64,000 nucleotides of DNA from contig VCMS01000246.1 in NCBI GenBank assembly GCA_022539475.1, positions 20,569 through 84,568 on the forward strand, in the 5' to 3' direction. Positions 1 to 10,539 of this stretch are shown here, piece after piece (position 1 is the stretch's first letter; each line of letters opens with the position of its first letter). The notes under the pieces were generated by a model, which was given only the letters and a program-made list of their open reading frames with translations, did no database searches and was not told the DNA's origin. This stretch comes from Gracilaria domingensis (taxonomy: Eukaryota; Rhodophyta; Florideophyceae; Gracilariales; Gracilariaceae). Position numbers and translations under genes: made by a program.

Positions 1-2897
1 CTTCTACGCTTCAGCATAGTTGATCTGCTTACTGCCTTGCCCTTCTGATAGCAAGGACAGCCACACTCCGGGAGGTAAACATAGTTGGGGTACATATGGG
101 GAAGACCTCTCCGGCATTAATGCGAGATGCAAGTCATACTAGGATGTCTTGATTCTTTGCAGATATGAAACTGAACTTGATCGCCACAAGAATCGATACC
201 GCTTTGTCAATCTTTTCGATCGTGCTCAGTAACGAAAAAAATTCAACTCTTTTTCTTTCATGGAATAGCTTCTCCTTGAGCCGGGCGAAAGTCAGTTCTG
301 TCAATTTGATGTGTAACTTGACTTGTGTCCCAGAATTTTCTCCTCCCAACGTACCCGGTCATGGTTTGAATTCTAACTGAAAGTCACTTAGTACCATATT
401 TTCCGAGGTAGGTATCTTGTGTTCACCTTCTATCAAACGGTAAAATTGGCTGCGAGTTCAAGTCAGACACTGCCCCTGCGCATCAGACGACACAAAGGAA
501 GAGATTATCCGTACATGGAAAGAAGACCTGGCAAAGCTCAGCAGAAGGCTTGATGCCATGGAGCCATTTTCAATGCTACCCCTAATTCCGAGTTCGATGC
601 GTTGTAAGGACTTTGAGCGGGCACTGAAGGTATCGGCATTGATGCGAGCTGCAATGGAACATCACAACGCATCAATCCTGGGAGGAAAGTAGAGGTACAT
701 CCGATTTCCAGACGGTGCGACTCTCCAAAAGCTCAACATTGATGCAAAAAACGCGCTGTAATATATTATGATCGAGAAACTTGGGGCCAACTATGGCGCA
801 CTTTCATGGGCGACGGCATAAAAACGACTCATTTTGCGCAATGAGCGGCAGTTATTCGTACTGCAGCTGCATCAAAAGACTTTGTCGTGTCGGCGGGAAG
901 CTGTAGCGTCTAGTGTCTGCACTCGCGGCATGCAGAACAGGTGAAATCCAAAGTTGAAGTTGCGAAGGTTCAACGATCAAAATGCCTCTGAAAGTCAGCG
1001 AGGTCTTTTGTAAATGTCTTAACTGGACTGATATGAAAGATAATCTACAGATATCTCCTGTGTGAAAGGAGCAAAAACCTATCGTCTGAAAATCCGTTAT
1101 CTCTGAGATTAATATCTCACACCTGACAATCTCGCAATACGCAATTACATGGTGGTTCCTATACTGGTGTCCTCTCGCGGTCTTTCCTGCTCCTACAAGT
1201 TCAACAGACACCGTTCAGCACCTTTCGGACCCCAGTCAGAAATCTTTTGGAGTAAAATGCAAATGAAATCTCGGTAGTATCCGGCTTTTTTTCTTTAATG
1301 TAACAAAATGTGCGTGGCACGCAATTCTCTCACAAAATTGAACTCCATTTACTTGTAAGAGAAGTTATGCGGTTGGCAGGTAACTTTTAAGAGTTCTGTA
1401 AGTGACATCAAATTTCAGTAATTTGTACACGAATTTGTAGAACATTTATTGTCATCATTGAACCCTCATGTCATACCATGATGTGTCATTGACATAGTAT
1501 AAGGTAGGTATAGACGTATTGATTTCAATGCAGGGTACATGTGTCTCGTGTTCGGCGCATGAATTCACAAGAAGACATGGATTTAAAGTCGTATACGCAC
1601 TTTCTAACGAGGTACCTGGTGTTTAGCTTGAAGCACGTAGGCCACGCTGCGGCGTACGCGACTACGACGCCTCCAAATAGACCCGCGCCCTTCGTGGTGA
1701 AGGCAATTACAGACGGAAGGTTGCGCGTTGATTATCGCTGGTGAGGAACCCGAGTGCCTTTTCAGTGCCGGTGATTTAAACCTTGATGTAGCCCAAACCG
1801 AGATCGATGGCCATGAAAATATATTTTCATACGAAATAAGGGCGGCGAACAGCAGCTAGATGAGGATCCCAGTGTGCAGCGCACGCCAGTCACAGATATG
1901 CGGGAATCATAGAGCGCCGGTAAGAGCGCGTTTGCAACTGTAGCACGACGAATGTAAATTGCAATTGAGCGATCTTGGACGTTCTGCATCCCTAGGAAAA
2001 ACCCTTCACTTTCGTTTCTGAACAGGTCTTGCCCGTGTACTACCTAAGAAAAGTAACTTATTCGATACTTACGTCACGACCTTAGTACGTATATAGAGTA
2101 TTTATCATATGCTCTGTACGAAGTCTGCTCAGGCACATCACAAGTTTTGCTAGACACCCTCGCCGGCAATTATGAGCAGTTATCTACATTAATAGAAAGA
2201 CATCTATTGCGGAAGGTACGAGATATTTTATCGGATGGCTTGAAGATAGAAGGTGTGGCAGGGAAAAACGATGCATTTCTCTCGAAGGGGTACAAGTCGA
2301 TGACTTAATTGGACGAAGCTCGTTTGAAAGTTGGGTCTCGTATCTGAAGTTTATAGAAGCGGTTCCTACACCACCGCATTAGCAATCTCTGGGACGTGTG
2401 GTGGATCTATATATATCATGTGACTTCTTTGTCAGAACAGGTTTCACTTGAAATCTCTCTCCGTGTTACTGCCTCAATAGTAGGGTCAGACGTGAACTCT
2501 CAACTAATATAGTTTTCGCTGCATCACCAAAAGTAACGAGGGCCTTGGGGTTCCTCTTCGTTGCGATTGGCAGGACTCTACTCTTTCCAGGTAGGCAACA
2601 CCTAAACTTTAAGAGAAGACATCTTTTTCGCTCTCTTCGCAGCTGAACTAATTCTATATCTCCATTAGGTAGCAAAGTTTTTGTTCAAAGAGATATTTAT
2701 CTGTTGAGGCAGTCAATACCATTTTCATTACACCTTCTCACAATCTGAAGAAGAGATGCTATTTGTCTAATCAATACAGGCCCGAAGAGAAGCTCACGGG
2801 ATCAACGCCTGAAATTCGTCCTCTGCTTTTTCTTTTAATCATAGATGTTGGACTACCACAACCATTCGCGGCATGGAAGACAGAAGGACGTTCGGCT
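1..2897. other. Intergenic, no clear gene
   Basis: I see no convincing gene here. Open frames are short, overlap on both strands and lack recognisable motifs. One plus-strand patch, listed separately at about 485-830, reads like decayed coding sequence. No terminal repeats or tandem arrays stand out. Confidence 0.5.
485..830 (+). pseudogene. Possible decayed coding remnant
   Basis: One plus-strand frame reads with protein-like, helix-friendly composition, for example EEIIRTWKEDLAKLSRRLDA and then KVSALMRAAMEHHNASILGG, interrupted by stops near 692 and 762. I do not recognise a family. It could be a capsid-like or DNA-binding remnant of a mobile element, or chance. No flanking repeat defines its limits. 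Confidence 0.2.
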
Positions 2898-3458
2898 TTA
2901 CCTGGTTGTAAAACATAACGACGCTTTCATAGCTAGTGCATCGTTTTCAAAGCGTATCGAATCTAAATTAATGAAAAAGCGCATCCAGGGAGCCATTGTT
3001 TTTTCACGGTTTCTAATCAAAGGCCACTGCACATGAATCCAAGTTGAAATAATTGCATTTTGTGCATTGTGCGATTTACAGTGCAAATTAGGACGATTTG
3101 TCGTGTTTGAACATATAGATGCAGATGTAAAACAGTGCGGACCTCTTTCCCTCCAATTTCTCTTCCGAATCGCTTCACGGTTTGGTAATTTGGCTATGTT
3201 GCCAGATGTGATCGTGAGCTCGTGAATGTTCTCGTTCTCCAAGGAATTCTGTGTACTCGTCACAGTCTTCAGTTCAATATCTCTTGCATGCCGCGGAACA
3301 AGAATTGTTTTCATCGGATACTGAACTTCTTCTGAAATATGTACTTCTTTGTGCCTATCGGATGCTGTTGTTTGAGAGGTCGTCTTTTTAAGTGAGCTTT
3401 CCTTTCGCTCGCGTGATCTTGCAACATGTCCCACAAAGCGGAACATGGTACAAGACAA
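2898..3458 (-). pseudogene. EnSpm copy 1, downstream module (ORF-C)
   Basis: A 186-codon open frame lies downstream of the minus-strand transposase of EnSpm copy 1. Its middle matches a frame at 16532-16811 downstream of EnSpm copy 2: EEVQYPMKTILVP here against DEVNFPMRKIRLP there, and NIAKLPNREAIRKRNWRERG against NVVKLPGLEATRKRKWREKG. A shared protein segment at the same relative position in two copies indicates it belongs to the transposon and is not host sequence. The basic RKRxWRExG block could bind nucleic acid, which is inference. No known family is recognised. Its N- and C-terminal parts show no match between the copies. Confidence 0.5.
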
Positions 3459-3874
3459 CCACCAATATTTTACACGTTGCGCCGAATTTATGTGTTCTGG
3501 GCCATAGTATTTTCTTGTAAGGAGGTTGGTCTTCTGCAGTCAGTGGTTAGTCCTCGGCAGGTTAACTTTCGAGGCAAACAGCGCTGTGAACTACTTTGAT
3601 TCCACTAAAATTGGTGAGCCAGTCGGGAATTTAGCGGACGAGTGGTAGCTCTAAATCTCTGCCCTTCCTGCACCTTTCGTCTGAAACGTATCGCGATCCA
3701 AGTTGCACTCTTCTGAGACTTTATGAGAGAACCTCCACTGCTGCTGCGGCCCTCCAGGAGTGACAAAATATGGGAGGAAGTTGAGATTGTACTCAATCAC
3801 ACGAAGTAGAACAACTCTCCCAGTGAAGTAAAATGAAGCGTCAAAGATGTGGAATAGATGCCCCAATTTACGGT
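3459..3874. other. Spacer inside EnSpm copy 1
   Basis: This lies between the transposase C-terminal module and ORF-C of copy 1. Only short minus-strand frames are present (3605-3796 and 3651-3866), with no recognised motif and no match to copy 2 that I could see. Confidence 0.3.
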
Positions 3875-4235
3875 GTTACTTGATGATAATGGGATACATA
3901 TTTGATGTGCAGCTGATGTGCTTTGGATGTCATAGGGTGTGCACTAAAGAGGTGTGCCAGATGCGCCGAGGATACCTTTCAAATATACATTGGATATCCA
4001 ATAATATACTCCATGGATGTGCGGAGTACAGCGTGACCCGTTACAAAAGAATGCGCCGTAGATAATCAATTGATGCTTACCGGATACATCGTAACAGCCA
4101 ATGGGATTGGTTGAAACTGATGCGCGATAGATAATCAATTGATGCCTACTGGATACATTGGGCCAGCTCATGGGATAGGTTAGAACTGATATGTTCTAGA
4201 TGCTCAAAGAACGTCCAAATGATAGCATGAGATTT
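3875..4235. repeat. Degenerate short-word repeat patch with 69-bp tandem duplication
   Basis: The patch is dense in words such as GATGTG, GGATAC and TGGATATCC. It contains a clear tandem duplication: 4052-4120 and 4121-4189 share TGCGC, GATAATCAATTGATGC, GGATACAT and ATGGGAT-GGTT at the same spacing. The same vocabulary recurs at 35400-35800 and 54090-54540. It lies within the span of EnSpm copy 1, so it may be an insertion into it. Confidence 0.6.
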
Positions 4236-4289
4236 ACTTACAATGCATTACCATAGATACACGAATGGTCGTTGTCATTTCATGAGCTA

Positions 4290-7200
4290 CTATAGCCTTC
4301 CGTTCAGTTTCATACCTATCTGGCATTTCAGTTCTGGCTCGAACGGATCCAAGAAGTGCTTACGGCTGTCGTGGTCTAGGAATCCAATAAACCGGTTCAC
4401 ACAAGAAACATCTTCTACGGACCTCCTCTTATCTCTGCGAGATCCTCTGCGAGAATCATTTTCAAGGCGTGCGGATGGAACGCGCGTCAAGCTGTTACCT
4501 GCGAATCCATACTGCTAATCAACTCTGACCACAGACATCCTCTTCTATTGCTTCAATTTCTCCCCGGGCTGCCTGAATTGCACGGTGATTTCCCAGATCT
4601 TATTAACACAACCGTAATAGACATAGCCGGTACTCTGATTTTCAGCCGCAGCCGCATCTTCGCCCCCCGAAAAATGAGCCGGTATCGAGCACCTTTGCTT
4701 CGCCCTGTACGCTCCATGCTGCTCTTGTTTTTGCACTTCAGCCAGCATCTCGATCTTGAATCTTTCTTTCTCCAATCTTATCTCAGCATTTCGAAAGGTT
4801 TTGAAGCATTTTAGCTCAATATCGTACGCCGTTATTGGAAGAATGCCATATGCAAAGGCCAATGCTTGTGAACGTCTACCATGCCCTCCAACCACTCCTC
4901 CTCCTCCTCCTCCAGACAGACTCACGTTCATCTGCTCACCATGACAGTCTTCGGTGCCCCACCGCTCATTAACGTCGTCATTTTTGTTACCTTCTTGACC
5001 TGATTTGTCTATGACCATATCGGGTTTTGTGTCTTTGTACTTTGGTATGCCCATGCCGCCGTTAAGAAGTCTAAGTAGAAAAACGTGATGCTTTTGTGAC
5101 ACAGATTGGACTGCGGACGACCGCGCGATGTACCATGTCTGATACTTTCCCTGCGACTCTCTCCATGACATACTGTGACACATTACATAAAGGACCACAT
5201 TCAAGCATCATTCTGGGAAGTTGAAGGATTGCGTAAGTTGTAGGAGTAGAGCAGGATAGACGACCTTGAAGACCATTGAAAAATTCGTCAAACAGCTCAT
5301 ACAGCTGTTGTATCATATTTTCCAACCTTATGGCATCAGAATTTGCGAACGAAGCTGAGAAAGTGACGTGAGTCACATCTGATGTCATGGCCCGAAGTGT
5401 CGTCATCTTTGACGGCACACCACATTCACTGGATACCACTTGGCCGAAAAAGAGCGCTAGGCCCTTGAAGTTCTCAGCTTTATACGCCCCCAAGTGTTGA
5501 AATGATTGAGGCGCTCTACCCTACTCTGACGGAATACCAAATGTGTCATTTTACAGTGATATGTTGATTTGGTCAAGAACTGCTCCGGAGATGGACACAC
5601 TAGGGCTCTGACTGCTATATGTTTGATGAGTACCGATACACAACCTGCATAAATGTTTCTCCGAACCAAGGAGCCACTGGTGCATTGCATCATATGGAGA
5701 ACCTTTCATAACATCCAAAGAGAGCTTCGCAATGTAGGTCTTTCCCTTGATGCTGTTCTTCGTCATAATGTCTTCGATTTCAGAGTGATTGGTGCCACGA
5801 CTGGCTTTGCTCAGCTGCATCCATACTTGGGTCATCTGGTGCTGGGTTCTAACTTCCCCGCACTCTCGTTTAATGAGTTCAATCTTACCATTGACCATAA
5901 TTCCTCTCCTCGCTGGCCTTAGTTCTCTCTCCTCAAACACTGGCGTCATGTACAGTTTTTGAACTGATTCAGTTACTCCGTTGGACTTCTTGTGACACTT
6001 TCGGCATCTATGAAGCGCATTGTGGCCCTTGAAGCGAAGCAGTTTGCTTGCCCCCGGGTAGTCCCCGGTTATAAATACCACGAAAGCATATAACGTCCGC
6101 CTTGTGCCATCCGCGCACCGTGCATATATTCCTTTCTCTAACAATAGCAAATCGTCAATAATGGGCTTTAAAAAGGAATCAAAAGCTTCACTGTCGCGAG
6201 GGCCAGGAACAAACGCCGTCAGTAGCGCATTAAATCCTTTGAATCTTTGTTCTGGTTGTATGTTGAGAATGACAAAAAGCAACGGCCACACTGACCTGTT
6301 CCTTAAACCAATTTTGAAGAGCTCAATTCCATCGGAAGCGAAGCTAAGAAACACTACTATGTCTGATTCAGTTCGCCAAAATTTCATCCTGTCTCCAAAA
6401 GTGCGGCGAAAATACGAACCCTCGTAATAATCACAAAGAGTGTGCGGTGTTGGACCCATAATGCTCTTCTGTGCAGCACAAGATCCGTTCATGGGAGCGT
6501 TGAAGCTTTCCAACTCTCCGCATAAAGCGATGAGGTGCTGAGAGACATAACTGTACCAGAAACGATTGCCTTGCATGACGCTTTCTGAACATGAGCTACC
6601 AGGACACAAAACTGTTGACCTTCGCTCGTTGGTTCTAGGAACACAAGCATGGCCGAAACGACAAATTGGTCCATATCGCTTGGTCGTTGAACACCGTTTC
6701 TACAAATAACGCATAAGGGTTTCATAACTGTACCTTGAACGCACTACATCCGTTCGAAGCAGAGCGGTAATGTTCTTCTGTGATAACCTCCTACCTCACA
6801 GACTTGCAGCATCTCCAAAACTCGCCTAGGTCCAATGTCCTTCGTATCTAGTGCTTCTCGATTGGCTGTTTTCGAGGAACAAATACTTCTTTGCAAAGCG
6901 AAATCTGCGTACAGTCCATTTGTCTCCACCAAATCTTGATTCACTGTTAATTCGTTGCTAGCTACGTCCTGATCTACCTCTTGGGAAGCTGCCGTATGAG
7001 CGCCATATGCATTTCTGATAGTATCCATTTGATCTGAGTGTTCTGCTTCTTCTGGTAAGGTATCCATCTGATGCAAGCTGTATTCGCCACAATGTGACGA
7101 GCGGGATGCATGAGGGAATTCACGACCGTAAGATGGATGTTCGCTTGTACCTACCGAAAAGTTTCCTGTCTGAACGCGACTAAAACTAGCAGATGGAGGA

Positions 7201-7430
7201 CCGCGACGCCTTCCTTTCATCGGAGGTGAATCCGTTACATCTATCGAGCTGCTGCTTTTGTTCTGAATAGATCCACAAAGATCTACATTGTACTCGGGAG
7301 ACATATTGACAGGTAGCGGCTGGTTTGGCGGGCAGCGTATTATGTCTTGATCTTCATTTCGTTGAGCAGCAAGCGCTAGCGCTCTGGTCAAAATCTGGTT
7401 TCTTCGACGCATGACAGAGAGCTTACCTAT
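4290..7430 (-). pseudogene. EnSpm/CACTA transposase (Transposase_21-like), copy 1
   Basis: This is a decayed DDE-type cut-and-paste transposase. Reading on minus: an N-terminal Ser/Pro-rich region (7412-6744); a Cys-rich zinc segment near 6700-6600 (PICRFGHAC); the core (6609-5551) with FLSFASDGIELF, a variable block, LLFVILNIQPEQRFKGFNAL, FVPGPRDSEAFDSFLKPIID, then FVVFITGDYPGASKLLRFKG and a CRKCH zinc pair; then a helical part (5493-5071) with LPRMMLECGPLCNVSQYVMER. The Asp of SDG, the Asp of GDYP and the Glu of VMER match the probable DDE positions. A C-terminal module follows: QRCSIPAHF, YYGCV, then SVEDVSCVNRFIGFLDHD at about 4420. Stops and frameshifts between the pieces show it is dead. 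The order matches Pfam Transposase_21 (tnp2) proteins; the C-terminal module is shared with the two other copies here. Confidence 0.8.
4895..4913. repeat. (CTC)n microsatellite
   Basis: About six CTC units. On the minus strand it encodes a glycine run inside the C-terminal part of EnSpm copy 1, a stretch missing from the equivalent place in copy 3, so it probably expanded after insertion. Confidence 0.8.
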
Positions 7431-7789
7431 GTTCGTAAATGTCGCACCGAAGTAGTTGCTGAAGTTTTCGGTAATCTGTGAAATTGGGTAATGCGCTGAA
7501 TGAGTCGGACTTGATCCGACAATAGAAAGGAGCTGGCGATATTAGGGAAAGCATATCATTGCTTGCAGCGACAAGGTATCCTTATTTCTTCGCTCGCTTC
7601 GCAAAGTCTGCCGCCTTTTTGACGTGAAGCGAAACTGTAATCTACCTGGCGTGGAACCCGGGTGAGAGGGCGGTGGCTCACTTTATATGGTTCTTCTGTC
7701 CTGATATCTTCACTCTCTCTGCTTTTCTTGCAGTACAACACCTCGTTTTCATTTTCCAAGCCACAAGGCAGACACAAAACCTACCTCTA
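7431..7789. other. Putative divergent promoter of EnSpm copy 1
   Basis: This interval separates the minus-strand transposase start region from the plus-strand ORF-A remnant. It corresponds in position to 12541-12781 in copy 2. I see no unambiguous TATA box. Short open frames on both strands look like noise. Confidence 0.3.
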
Positions 7790-8252
7790 TTCTATAAAGA
7801 CGTCAAAGGATCATGTATGAGTCTGAACGCCTCCCCGAGCTGCAGTTCGCGACTGAGGTGGCGACGGAACGTGTCCTAAGCATACCTACCAGGCGTGAGT
7901 CGAGGCGTAAGGATAAGCATGGGGAGCAAGGTAAAGGGTCACAGTATCGCATGCGTCACATTTTCAATGTAAGATAGCTACTCTTGGAAACCGTGGTTAT
8001 GACGAAAACAACTCAATAACTGCAGAGTTTGTCTTCTCCGTTCAACGAAGTATTCGAGATTACGTCTACGATGTTCGCAAAGTCAAAGATAATGACAGTA
8101 TCACCTATCGCTCACTTCAGAAAAACCTTTCAACGGTTGCTATGGAGCTTCGCGCTAAGATAGAGAAGCATTATGGTATCCTCAAGCTTTCTGAAGGCCA
8201 ATGGGCCGTGAGTCTTCTCATTCGAAAGACGTTCAGCCGTAAACCCTTTTGA
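7790..8252 (+). pseudogene. EnSpm copy 1, divergent partner gene (ORF-A) fragment
   Basis: Plus-strand coding-like sequence in two frames: YESERLPELQFATEVATERV near 7815-7880, then about 96 codons (7965-8252) including RDYVYDVRKVKDNDSITYRS and HYGILKLSEGQWAVSLLIRK, ending in TGA 11 bp before the gypsy LTR. It resembles the minus-strand gene beside EnSpm copy 2: DNDSITYRSLQKNL here against DDNSPIYPEMANAI there, and ILKLSEGQWAVSLLIRK against VLVTAQNHWVITEFLKE. Both lie divergently upstream of a transposase, so I read it as the second gene of the element. No known family is recognised. It is cut short, probably by decay around the retroelement insertion. Confidence 0.4.
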
Positions 8253-8258
8253 TGCAGA

Positions 8259-8263
8259 TATGG
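8259..8263. other. Target-site duplication TATGG (left)
   Basis: TATGG precedes the left LTR and recurs directly after the right LTR at 22645-22649. Five-base duplications are typical of LTR-retrotransposon integration. Confidence 0.85.
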
Positions 8264-8525
8264 TATAGCCATTTCGGACAGACTGCAGCCCAAAATGGCC
8301 GCTTGGCGATCTAGTGAATGCCAGCCACGACTCGCAGCCTACGTAGATTCATCGTGGGTAGCATTCGGGAGTATTCGGACCGTTCAGAGTAGAGTAGTAG
8401 CATGCAGGGCTCCACCGCATTGCACGAGCCCAGCGGTACTTAAACCGCGCTTCATAGCCCTCCCAGTAAACCGAGGGCATCGAACCTCACATTCTTAGTG
8501 CCGAACACTTTCGTAGTTCGCCACA
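8264..8525 (+). repeat. Left (5') LTR of the gypsy element
   Basis: 262 bp, ending in CA; the start is TA where the right LTR has TG. Near its left end lies an inverted repeat, GCCATTT to AAATGGC, decayed here but nearly perfect in the right copy. A stretch CTTAAACCGCGCTTCATAG is identical in both LTRs and may mark the transcription start region, which is inference. No classical tRNA primer site beginning with TGG follows immediately; TGGCTCCCAC lies 9 bases downstream. Confidence 0.85.
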
Positions 8526-8649
8526 GTGATCACTGGCTCCCACTGCTTACGTTCAAACACGCAACAACTTGTCCGAGCACTATGTCAGGAGCAGAGTTAA
8601 ACTCTGGTACCGCACATCAGACGGATGAGTAGCAACAGAAGGTTACGTA

Positions 8650-9560
8650 TACCGACCTGTCATTCTTAGCGGCCTCGATCCACCATCCTCGACTGACTCG
8701 CACAGATTCTGCTTTTATCAGAAATCTTCTGGTCTCGTACGACCTGTACCGTAAGAAAATCACAGCACGAGACCTTCAACCTGCCGTTGTAGACTGCACG
8801 ACAACTGAACCAGTCCGTCCAGTGAACTTGGTTTACTGCTGTGACCCCGAATGGATTGAATCTATCATCGATTTGCAGCTAATCCCCGACCTCTCTGATG
8901 CAAGCATGCTCAGCGACGAGATGCTTCGCGATTTTTTCAAAACACGAGCCGAAATGAAGAAAAGAACCATCTCACTTTCTGCGATGAACGCTCTCGTCGA
9001 GAAGGAACTTCGAATGGACATGCACGATCCGGGTGCTCCCATGCGCATGGAAAATTTGTTTGCCTCTTACTTATCATTACTTCGCAGAAACGGGCTGAAG
9101 TGGGTTACCATTACGCTTCCCAATATTGAAATTGGGCATGTGGTCTCCGCCGCACGTCCCAAGTGGTTTCGGCAGAAACTAAAGTCTAACATTGCGTTTT
9201 CCCAATCCGAACTTAAAGCTGATTTCAATGGTTTCTTCAAACACGCAATGAAACTTTCTCAATCATTTGAACATATTGATAATGGTCTTATGCAGACAAA
9301 CCCTTCTCGGAAAGCAATAGACAAGACAACTCGTTTCAAGGGCACAAAGCTAAACCCGCTGCGGTTTCAGCCGACGACAAAAAGAAATCACGCTCCCGAA
9401 AACCTTCACAGAAGGAGATCGGCACTAGGTCGATGATTGTGAAAAGTCTACTGAGGAGGAGAAGCGAGAAATATTGGCCGTTCTGGCAACCAAAAAAGCT
9501 GCTGACGGACCCAGCAAATCAACTCGTAGCTAGAAGAATAAATCCAGCAAACGAGATTCG
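8650..9560 (+). pseudogene. Gag-like remnant of the gypsy element
   Basis: A frame opens upstream of 8822 (FIRNLLVSYDLYRKKITARD) and runs to a stop at 9436, with helix-rich, capsid-like sequence such as PMRMENLFASYLSLLRRNGL and WFRQKLKSNIAFSQSELKAD. A basic Lys/Ser tail continues in other frames to about 9560. I see no CCHC zinc knuckle. The gag call rests mainly on position, about 130 bp after the LTR and ahead of the pol genes of the same element. Upstream stops and the broken tail make it a pseudogene. Confidence 0.55.
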
Positions 9561-10539
9561 TCGTCAATCACTAGAAGCATCGTAATCGTATTCGCTCCCA
9601 AACGAAGGGCAACACCGCGTCCTGTCTCATCATGATGCCCTGTGGGCTATTTTCGTGGCCCATATATGGCCAAAATAGGACCGTCATAAATCCAACATGA
9701 TACGTGTATATTTGGCTCAAAATATAGCCGAAACATGGCCCGAAACGTGCCGTTTAGATGAGTCCAATAGATGGCCGCATAGGAGATGGCAGAAGGTGGA
9801 CGGAATGTGCACCAGATAGGTCCTCAAAAAGGAGCCTAATACGACACAATATATGAACAAATTATGATCCAGATGCCGTCCATTTTTTGGGACAATGACT
9901 GCACGAGAAGTGTACGAAAGATGTACTGAGAACATCTCCCAAAACTGACCAAGGACGGCACGTATTGTGACCAAAGCCTAGCGAGTATATGAGTCCGATA
10001 ACAGTATACTATCTGCCCTAGAGATGTACAAGAGAGGCGTTCCGAACCCATCCCAAAAAGGTCTCACACATGGCGTTCTTATAGTCTCCAAGCAGGCAAA
10101 ATCTATTTATGAACGAGACAGGAAACGGACATTTCTTGTCCAAGATGAGCGCTTAAGCTCGCCTTTTAGTACTATGAAAAGGTTCTAAGAGACGTCTGAG
10201 AAAGAATGAAATTAGTAAAAACTTTAAACTAATGTGCGTACCCTATAAGAGCAGGAACAGTACAAAAGAAGTGCTTTGAACAGTGCGAAATGGTATACGA
10301 ATAACGACAGATTCGGAGTTTTATGTTAGCCATTTGGAATCCAAATCTGCCCATAGAGCAGCGATGCATGGGATGTTCCATGAAGCAGCACGACTGACAA
10401 AGCAGCACGATCGACACCATGTAGCCTTTGAGAAGCTGTACTTCTGGTGAACAAAGGGATGACGGAATCATGAGAATGTGGGTGGCTAGATCGAACATTT
10501 CAAACACGTACAGATCGTCGGGTAAATAGGGATGATTCT
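9561..10539. repeat. Short-word repeat patch and unassigned DNA inside the gypsy element
   Basis: From about 9640 to 10090 the sequence is dominated by near-repeats of TATGGCC, GGTCC, AGATG and ATGAG words, like an eroded short-period array. TTTTCGTGGCCCATATATGG at its left edge is partly palindromic. From 10100 to 10539 I see nothing recognisable. This is the left border of the insert that separates gag from pol. Confidence 0.4.

Noticed and set aside
8526-8545. tRNA primer-binding site directly after the left LTR
   Set aside because: The sequence does not begin with TGG at the expected position; a TGG nine bases on is too weak to call.
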